DNA of 7,019 bases, taken from positions 1-7,019 of the forward strand of contig JAJYJL010000424.1 of assembly GCA_021789565.1 (NCBI GenBank), written 5' to 3'. Source of the DNA: Acidobacteriota bacterium (GTDB lineage: Bacteria > Acidobacteriota > Terriglobia > UBA7540). This document shows positions 1-4,827 of this stretch, one piece after another; positions within the stretch are counted from its first letter, which is position 1; each line of letters starts with the position of its first letter. Below the pieces are notes generated by a model that was not told where the DNA came from, searched no databases, and worked only from the letters and a program-made list of their open reading frames with translations. The translations under genes and the position numbers were made by a program.

Positions 1-966
1 AAGCGATTTTTCGGGGATCGTGGGATCGTACATTTTCAGGGTTCCCTGGGCGATCAGTTGTTCGATAACCTCAAGACTCAGGTTGAGTGCCGAGGCCGCT
101 TCAGCCCATACGCGCGTGGCGCGTGAAGGCTTGGGCGGTGTTACAGGCTTGCGACCGATGCCTGGCCGGAAAACTCTTCCGCAAGGTGCCTTTCCCCCTG
201 GATCTTCCGATCCTGACGATGGAGCCGCCGCTAAAGATGCACCATCTCCGCGCATGCCTTGCAAGCGACCCGATAGCCGCAAATCATCAAGCGATTTTCT
301 CGTAATGCGAGGATCCCGAACTTCCAAAAAACCTTGAATGATCAGCCGCTGGATGGTCCGGGCACTGAGATGTAGCTCTTTGGCGAGAGCTCGCCGCGAA
401 TAGGCTTCGTGATGAACTCGGCTGCTCTTGCCCAGGACCCAGAGACGCGACCGGACGGCATCAGTTGAGCGGTGTAGTATTTTGCCGATCACGCGAACCT
501 CCCTGTAACCCGTGTGTTTGAGGAGAATCTGATCGTCGTGTTCGGACCACGGCTGCCGCGAGCGCTCTTGGCCCCGCTTTGAGCGCTTCTGGGCGAGCCC
601 CAGCTTGGCCGCCCGCTTCCAAATTACATGAGGCCGCCAGTCGGGATGCCGCCTCAGCAGTTCGCGAACCGCTGCTCGCTTCCCTGACCACCCTTTCTCA
701 TAACCCTCCCGCAAGAGCCGGTCATCGGCTTCGGTCCAGGTCGCATGCCGATACGGCACCTCACAAGGGGGATGCTTCAATTGCTGTATTCGCTGCCAGA
801 GCCGTGCTCTCTTCAGTCCTATTTCGTGTTTCAGAATCCGCTCGATAGCCGCACGGGTGCCTGCTCGGCCGCGCCTCACGCCGTCGCGCAGGATTTGGTC
901 CACCTGTTCCGGGGTGAAAAACCGGAAGGAATAGCCATCTGCCGTGTTGTCCCAACTCCCTGCCAT
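1..966 (-). CDS. Multi-repeat Myb/SANT-like and helix-turn-helix DNA-binding protein, 3' end outside window
   Basis: The reading frame is open for 322 codons from ATG at 966 to the left edge, with no stop, so the C-terminus is missing. The start is firm: an in-frame TAG lies nine codons upstream and no other start codon falls between. The ribosome site is weak (GGGGACGGG). The protein is built from repeats. Residues 16-63 and 76-122 align with about 14 identities (D..LR.G...G..G.RAA pattern, a shared Trp at 57 and 116, then R and L). Residues 139-179 (PWSEHDDQILL..., Trp140 and Trp176) form a third Myb/SANT-like module. Residues 189-226 resemble an excisionase/MerR-type helix-turn-helix (RALAKELHLSARTIQRLI). 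Residues 285-322 repeat it with 16 of 38 identities after a Gly/Ser/Pro-rich linker (227-284). The modules imply a cytoplasmic DNA-binding role, perhaps a regulator. No catalytic domain is visible in the part present. The target and exact family are unknown to me. Confidence 0.8.
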   Translation of the reverse strand, partial: MAGSWDNTADGYSFRFFTPEQVDQILRDGVRRGRAGTRAAIERILKHEIGLKRARLWQRIQQLKHPPCEVPYRHATWTEADDRLLREGYEKGWSGKRAAVRELLRRHPDWRPHVIWKRAAKLGLAQKRSKRGQERSRQPWSEHDDQILLKHTGYREVRVIGKILHRSTDAVRSRLWVLGKSSRVHHEAYSRRALAKELHLSARTIQRLIIQGFLEVRDPRITRKSLDDLRLSGRLQGMRGDGASLAAAPSSGSEDPGGKAPCGRVFRPGIGRKPVTPPKPSRATRVWAEAASALNLSLEVIEQLIAQGTLKMYDPTIPEKSL

Positions 967-1519
967 GGCGCCCGTCCCCGCCGCGGAACAGCTCTACTGC
1001 CGCCACAATCGTCTTGGGGCATTCCACCCTTGTCCTCAGCCACACTCCTCTTGAGCGGCTAGTTCTGGAAGCGGCGCAAACTCGCCGGATGTCCTGCTTC
1101 GCGGTGGGGGGAGGATCTGACACCGCCAGAAAGGGGTGAACCATCCCACTACACCTCGCTCACCCGAACGAGAGAATCCCGAGTGTGCCCGTATTACCAT
1201 GGGGAGGCGTGTGTTCGTGGATTCGGTCGATTTCATCGTTAGGGCCGGATGGTGCGCAACATGCCTTCTCGCGCCGCTGTAGTTGTCCCCAATAACAGGA
1301 AGGCAAAAAACCGGGTAAAACTTACACAATTCTCTTGCGCCAGTACGTTGTGGTGCGGGGGCACGGAGAGCTCGCCCGGAAACGAGGCTGTCCGGGGCAA
1401 GGCACAAATTTCCTGTAAGGTTTCCGTCATTTTCAGCCTTCTTATAAATAGGGAGCCATGGCAAATGCCGTGTGCCGGGCTGAGCCGGATCACTGACGAA
1501 AGGGCACTGAGGCGAGGTT
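967..1519. other. Divergent intergenic region without a convincing gene
   Basis: About 550 bases separate the minus-strand DNA-binding gene from the plus-strand sigma-factor gene. Open frames exist on both strands (for example 1036-1611 minus and 1249-1545 plus), but their translations look unstructured, with no recognisable domain, and the longest runs antisense into the sigma gene. The stretch from about 1300 to 1450 is richer in A and T than the flanks and contains a TATAAA element. It should hold the promoters of both divergent genes. I see no tRNA, rRNA, riboswitch or long repeat in it. Confidence 0.5.
1420..1448 (+). promoter_or_regulatory. Candidate promoter of the sigma/anti-sigma operon
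   Basis: TATAAA at 1443-1448 is a good -10 hexamer in an otherwise GC-rich region. TTTCCG at 1421-1426, 16 bases upstream, matches the -35 consensus at only three positions. Transcription would begin near 1455, giving a leader of about 65-75 bases before the sigma-factor start. The weak -35 leaves open dependence on an activator or an alternative sigma factor. Confidence 0.35.
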
Positions 1520-2140
1520 GTGCGTCCCATGCCAGGGCAGACTGAAGGCGATCCAGTCTTGTGGATTCCGCCCCAGGACACGCAGGGCAAGCCTATCGCT
1601 GCGGACCTCATCGCCGCGGCGGAGCGGAACTGGAAGCGTGTGCTTGCTTACGCGAGGCGTTTGGGCTTGGATGGATCAACCGCCGCCGATGAATTGGAAC
1701 GAGCGGTCCACTCCCTTTCCTGCACAATGGAGCGCCACCCGCAGATGCGGATGCGGATTAGGAACCTAGATGATTATGTGTTCTGGGCTGTGGCTCACAG
1801 GCTAAACAGAAGTGCGGGAAGGGAGCCCAGAATCGTATACGTGGGTTCACTCAACGACTTGAGTGTGTTTCCCAGTGCGCGGGATTCAAGCTCGGTCACC
1901 CGCCTGGAGAACGAGTTGCTTTTCAAAGAGTCGGCGGGACTCATGAGCGAAAAGACCCGATGCTTCTGTACTCTCCAGGCAATGGATTGGTCGTGGGACG
2001 CTATTGGAAAGCTGTTCGGTATCAGTGCAAATGCGGCGCAAGTTGAATTCCATCGAGGCCTGGAGAAAGCCCGCAAGCGTCTGCTCGGTCGACACCGCCC
2101 CAAGGCGCACCCGCCCCCCGAACCAGGGAGGTCAGGATGA
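1520..2140 (+). CDS. Sigma-70 family (ECF-like) RNA polymerase sigma factor
   Basis: This 206-residue protein should bind RNA polymerase core and direct it to a set of promoters. The clearest evidence is at the C-terminus: residues about 128-190 match sigma region 4, with the helix-turn-helix MDWSWDAIGKLFGISANAAQ followed by the usual EFHRGLEKARKRL helix. Residues about 38-100 are Arg-rich and helical (VLAYARRLGLDG...DDYVFWAVAHRLNR) and sit where region 2 is expected, but that match is weak. The N-terminus and the Pro/Arg-rich tail (191-206) look unstructured. The start is either GTG 1520 (GAGG at 1509-1512, spacing 7) or ATG 1529 (GAGG at 1514-1517, spacing 11); an in-frame TGA lies at 1508-1510. 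The stop overlaps the next gene's ATG, as in translationally coupled sigma/anti-sigma pairs. The promoters it recognises cannot be read from the sequence. Confidence 0.8.
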   Translation: MRPMPGQTEGDPVLWIPPQDTQGKPIAADLIAAAERNWKRVLAYARRLGLDGSTAADELERAVHSLSCTMERHPQMRMRIRNLDDYVFWAVAHRLNRSAGREPRIVYVGSLNDLSVFPSARDSSSVTRLENELLFKESAGLMSEKTRCFCTLQAMDWSWDAIGKLFGISANAAQVEFHRGLEKARKRLLGRHRPKAHPPPEPGRSG

Positions 2141-2853
2141 TGCGGCAATCAAGACCCGCGAATTTGCTTCCCAAGCGAGAAGAGGAACGACTGGTTGAAG
2201 CCAGCCGGAGGGTTCTGCTCGACGGCGGATACCCCAATCCGGAGCGTGTGGGGTGTCCCGGATCAGATGCGCTAAGGGCTCTTGCCGCAAAGCGGGTGGA
2301 TTTGAAAGACGCGCAAGGGTGGATTCTGCACGTCGGGACTTGTTCGCCGTGCTTCATTGACTACGAGGCCTTCAGGAAGCAAGCCGAAAGACGCAAAACG
2401 CTCTTCCTAACGCTCGCAGCCGCTGCTGTATTCATCTTGGCGATTGCTGGCATCTGGTTGTGGAAAACCAAGCCATTTCGGCAGACCGCCGGGCAGCCAC
2501 AGCTGGCGACTGTATTGCCCTACGAAAAAATGACTCTCGACCTGAGGCACTGGGTGGTTTTCCGGAATGGTCAAGCCCCATCCGGGAGCGGCGGCCCGAT
2601 CCAGTTTCCGCGTCGTAAGCTTCAATTGACAATTTTGCTGCCGGCCCAAAGCAAAGCGGGTAATTACAAGATTCAAGTGTCTTCAGTTCTCGAAAAACCC
2701 CTTGTCAACGCAATCGGCACCGCGGGCATTGCGAATGGAATGACTGTCCTGACGGCTCAGCTTGACGTGTCAAGAGTGAATCCTGGCACCTATTTGCTGA
2801 TCATCGCAAAACCGGGGAAACAGGGTCGATCCTATCCTTTGGTCGTGAAGTAA
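2137..2853 (+). CDS. Membrane anti-sigma-like protein with HxxxCxxC zinc motif
   Basis: A 238-residue single-pass membrane protein, probably restraining the sigma factor encoded just upstream. The cytoplasmic N-terminal part carries His65-Cys69-Cys72 (HVGTCSPC), the HxxxCxxC signature of zinc-binding anti-sigma domains, plus Cys40 as a possible further ligand. A basic stretch (KQAERRK, 81-87) precedes one hydrophobic helix at about 88-109 (LFLTLAAAAVFILAIAGIWL), giving an N-in topology. Residues 110-238 would be periplasmic and look like a beta-sandwich: alternating strands with LTILLPAQSKAGNYKIQ and LDVSRVNPGTYLLIIAKPG, a pattern I associate with C-terminal domains of similar acidobacterial proteins. 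The start ATG overlaps the sigma gene's stop (ATGA). GGGAGGTCAGG upstream provides a ribosome site, and a second ATG follows directly at 2140. The anti-sigma role is inferred from motif, topology and gene order; the signal it senses is unknown. Confidence 0.75.
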   Translation: MMRQSRPANLLPKREEERLVEASRRVLLDGGYPNPERVGCPGSDALRALAAKRVDLKDAQGWILHVGTCSPCFIDYEAFRKQAERRKTLFLTLAAAAVFILAIAGIWLWKTKPFRQTAGQPQLATVLPYEKMTLDLRHWVVFRNGQAPSGSGGPIQFPRRKLQLTILLPAQSKAGNYKIQVSSVLEKPLVNAIGTAGIANGMTVLTAQLDVSRVNPGTYLLIIAKPGKQGRSYPLVVK

Positions 2854-2907
2854 TCCGTCGTCGGCTGGCCACCGTCACTTCGAAAGGATTTCTCGCTTTG
2901 GCCAAAT

Positions 2908-3318
2908 TCAAGACACCATGTGGTTGGAGAAAAGGGTTCGGCTGTAAGCCATTCGCTGATCGAGCGCAACCGCAGCGAAGTAAACGCAGGCCGCCCGCTC
3001 TCGCTCAATCCACGCGGCGATCTTCGAAACGATGCGGTTTGGCAGCCATTCGACGAGGCCTAGTAAATGGTTCAGCCCGCCGAAGTACACCCGCACCGCC
3101 CGAATACCCAGCCCGTCGTTTCTCGCTGGACAGATTTCGATTAGCTGTACCAAACGCTGGAACTGCGTGGCTTCAATCTCACCCGCGATGCCCGTAATCT
3201 CGTGAACGGTCTCTGAGATCTGATGCTCGCGGGAGGCAACAATGACCGCCCGCGTGTAGTACAGGAAGAACTTGATAAAGGCGGCGATCGAAAGAACCAA
3301 AATCAGTGCTGCAATCAT
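2908..3318 (-). CDS. Small membrane-anchored protein of unknown function
   Basis: I do not recognise this 136-residue protein. It begins with a strongly hydrophobic helix at residues 2-20 (MIAALILVLSIAAFIKFFLY), followed by Arg23 and Arg30, consistent with a signal anchor. The rest (31-136) is mixed helical: a Glu/Gln-rich segment (ISETVHEITGIAGEIEATQF, 34-53), a Gly/Leu-rich stretch (VYFGGLNHLLGLVEWLPNRI, 77-96) and an Arg-rich helix (AAWIERERAACVYFAA). ATG 3318 is the only start after an in-frame TGA, and its ribosome site is weak. It lies 297 bases downstream of the S41 peptidase gene on the same strand and converges with the anti-sigma gene, 54 bases from its stop. The well-formed membrane helix and an open frame spanning the whole gap between neighbours favour a real gene. 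It may have its own promoter near 3426-3454. Confidence 0.65.
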   Translation of the reverse strand: MIAALILVLSIAAFIKFFLYYTRAVIVASREHQISETVHEITGIAGEIEATQFQRLVQLIEICPARNDGLGIRAVRVYFGGLNHLLGLVEWLPNRIVSKIAAWIERERAACVYFAAVALDQRMAYSRTLFSNHMVS

Positions 3319-3425
3319 TTCATTGCGACCATCGTTTCAGCATTCCCTACTGGCTCCAGCGAGCGATACAAAAGAGCTGCTTAAGCGTGCACACCCTTGT
3401 TTCGGATTCCCGCGGTTCCCCTTAC

Positions 3426-3454
3426 TTGGTAACGGAAGGGAGTCAAGCTGTCAA
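3426..3454 (-). promoter_or_regulatory. Candidate promoter of the small membrane protein gene
   Basis: On the minus strand a perfect -35 hexamer TTGACA (3454-3449) is followed after 17 bases by TACCAA (3431-3426), a poor -10 with three matches. Transcription would start near 3419, about 100 bases before the ATG at 3318. The ideal -35 and spacing support it; the poor -10 keeps confidence low. Confidence 0.35.
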
Positions 3455-3548
3455 TGACACCAAAGTACTGTGCCCAAAGTGCCGGGCGGGGGAATCGGCA
3501 AATCTCGGGGGAATTCGCTCCTGCTGGCCAGGAAGGCGTGGAGGGCGC

Positions 3549-3557
3549 ACTATAGCA
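3549..3557 (-). promoter_or_regulatory. Candidate extended -10 promoter element
   Basis: The minus strand reads TGCTATAGT, an extended -10 (TGn followed by TATAGT). The sequence 17 bases upstream (CGATGT) is not a recognisable -35. It lies just after the end of the S41 gene and could drive the small membrane protein gene with a longer leader. Confidence 0.25.
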
Positions 3558-3615
3558 CCTTCCGACGCGCGACATCGGCTTGAAGATCGCCCGATCGCAG
3601 GCAATGTGTTAACAA

Positions 3616-4359
3616 TCAGAGAGCGCGGGCTACCTCCACCGCCTTCTCGAGTTGATTGTCCCGGCCTGAGCGAAGCGCATCGCGGGAGAGCTCCACAACG
3701 TGGTCGGGCTCGACACCCTTTCCTTCAAGCGAGTCCCCCTTCCAAGTGTGGAAGGTCATGACGGGGATGCGGAGAACGAATCCGTGACCGACCTTGAATC
3801 CCATTCCGCCCAAGACTTGGCCCGGCGTCTTCGTTCCGACAATGATCGCCAGCCGATTCTCTCTGGCGAATCCCGTAATCGTTTCCGCGGCGCTCGCAGT
3901 GTGCTGGTTCACCAGCAGAACGATCCGGCCGTGAAACGGTTGTGGGCCAAGGCCCTCGGTGACCATGACAATGGACTTGTCTGCGAATGCGTATCGAAAA
4001 GCAAGGCCGAAGAGCTCGATTTTGCGCGAAGGGATTTTCCCGAATCGGGGAAGTGTCTCCTTGCGGTAACCCTTCTCGGCACGCTTTCGGCTCAGGCTGT
4101 AACCGACGGGGAGTTTGGCGGGTGTCAGGTAGCTCATCAGCCTCAGGCCGCCCGCCCCACCGCCGGGATTCCCTCGCAAGTCAACGATCAGTCGGTTGCA
4201 ATCTCGCAGCTCGGAAATGCCATGGTCGATTTCGCGCGCCACGTCTATTCCGACTTGGCCGGGGAAACCGGCCACTTTCAAATACCCGATCCCAGGCTCT
4301 GGCTTCGACCATGACACAAGCCGCGGGCGGTTGATCGGGTGCAATTTGGCCTTGGGCAA
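3616..4359 (-). CDS. S41-family peptidase, catalytic C-terminal part (frameshifted from the upstream piece)
   Basis: This frame carries the catalytic core of a C-terminal-processing (S41) serine peptidase and is the continuation of the gene starting at 4822. Residues, counted from TTG 4359, show GIGYLKVAGFPGQ (24-36), the family's VDLRGNPGGGAGG signature (59-71), the nucleophile region LLVNQHTASAAET with Ser156, IIVGTKTPGQVLGG (172-185) and the usual closing GKGVEPDHVVE (213-223). The Lys expected 25 residues after the Ser in Prc/CtpA enzymes is Gln181. With the Ser-His pair in the upstream piece, this suggests the tricorn-like catalytic arrangement instead. TTG 4359 is unlikely to be the real start: an in-frame TGA lies just upstream, and removing one C from the CCCC at 4360-4363 joins this to the PDZ-bearing part as one ~401-residue protein. 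The stop is followed by no obvious terminator. Confidence 0.8.
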   Translation of the reverse strand: MPKAKLHPINRPRLVSWSKPEPGIGYLKVAGFPGQVGIDVAREIDHGISELRDCNRLIVDLRGNPGGGAGGLRLMSYLTPAKLPVGYSLSRKRAEKGYRKETLPRFGKIPSRKIELFGLAFRYAFADKSIVMVTEGLGPQPFHGRIVLLVNQHTASAAETITGFARENRLAIIVGTKTPGQVLGGMGFKVGHGFVLRIPVMTFHTWKGDSLEGKGVEPDHVVELSRDALRSGRDNQLEKAVEVARAL

Positions 4360-4822
4360 GGGGACTCAACTTCTCGACCCGAATTTCGCACATCCCCCCC
4401 AAACGAAACGTCGGCAATTCAGGGGGCGTAATCGGTTTTTGATCGATTTCGAGCAAGAGGTCGCCGGGCTGAATATCGCCGATTGCCGGCGGGCTTCCCT
4501 CGTGCACGTCCTGGAACATCCACCTGGAAGTGCCACCGCGAGGATATGGTTGGAAAGTGGCGCCTATGGCGTACTGCGGAGCAATGCTCTGAAGGCTTTG
4601 GTGGAAGAATACAACGTGGCTCGCCTTCACTTCGCTAAACAGCTTGCGAATCGCGCCCTCGAGGTCCTCAGACGTGCCTGCCGCGAGAATCAGCTCGCGG
4701 CGAGAGTCGGCCTGGACTCTCCACTTTGCGGGGTCGAACGAAGGAGCGGCCATCCGCGCTGCCGTCAGCTTGACAACGTTGTCGAACACTTCCGTGCGCT
4801 CTTTGAGCCCAATCGGGATCAT
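4181..4822 (-). CDS. S41-family peptidase, N-terminal and PDZ-like part (truncated by frameshift)
   Basis: This is the first part of an S41 peptidase gene. Residues 1-75 match the helical N-terminal domain of the family (EVFDNVVKLTAARMAAPSFD, 11-30) and include Ser68-His69 (KASHVVFF), placed like the Ser-His pair of tricorn-type enzymes. Residues about 100-150 form a PDZ-like segment (GSPPAIGDIQPGDLLLEIDQ, 109-128), which in this family binds peptide C-termini. Beyond about residue 154 the frame is wrong: the sequence turns Pro/Arg-rich and overlaps the catalytic frame of the piece ending at 3616. ATG 4822 lies five bases after the stop of the TPR-CHAT gene, with no clear Shine-Dalgarno, so translation is probably coupled. 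There is no signal peptide, unusual for periplasmic CtpA-type proteases, so the enzyme may act in the cytoplasm beside the CHAT protein. Confidence 0.8.
   Translation of the reverse strand: MIPIGLKERTEVFDNVVKLTAARMAAPSFDPAKWRVQADSRRELILAAGTSEDLEGAIRKLFSEVKASHVVFFHQSLQSIAPQYAIGATFQPYPRGGTSRWMFQDVHEGSPPAIGDIQPGDLLLEIDQKPITPPELPTFRLGGMCEIRVEKLSPLAQGQIAPDQPPAACVMVEARAWDRVFESGRFPRPSRNRRGARNRPWHFRAARLQPTDR
4360..4363 (-). other. Frameshift site inside the S41 peptidase gene
   Basis: On the minus strand the run CCCC sits at the junction of the two S41 frames. Reading AGT-CCC-CTT keeps the upstream frame into nonsense. Dropping one C gives AGT-CCC-TTG-CCC-AAG and continues directly into the catalytic frame (KLSPLPKAKLHPI). 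A one-base insertion, real or from sequencing, is the simplest explanation. Programmed +1 frameshifting at CCC-C is possible but less likely. Confidence 0.65.
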
Positions 4823-4827
4823 AGCTG

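Noticed and set aside
1134..1165. Inverted repeat GGGTGA...TCACCC with a 20-base loop
   Set aside because: Only six base pairs, no extension on either side and no T-run, so it is within chance expectation for this composition.
1458..1496. Possible 12-codon leader peptide (ATG GCA AAT ... TGA) after GGGAG
   Set aside because: The ribosome site is only two bases from the ATG, and the proposed promoter would start transcription almost at that point. No terminator-like structure follows to suggest attenuation.
1036..1611. 191-codon minus-strand open frame in the divergent region
   Set aside because: It overlaps the start of the sigma gene antisense, its translation shows no domain, membrane helix or regular structure, and it has no clear ribosome site.
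2866..2904. Two TGGCCA copies between the convergent genes as a shared terminator
   Set aside because: Each hexamer is its own palindrome, the loop would be 28 bases and there is no U-run; not a credible terminator.
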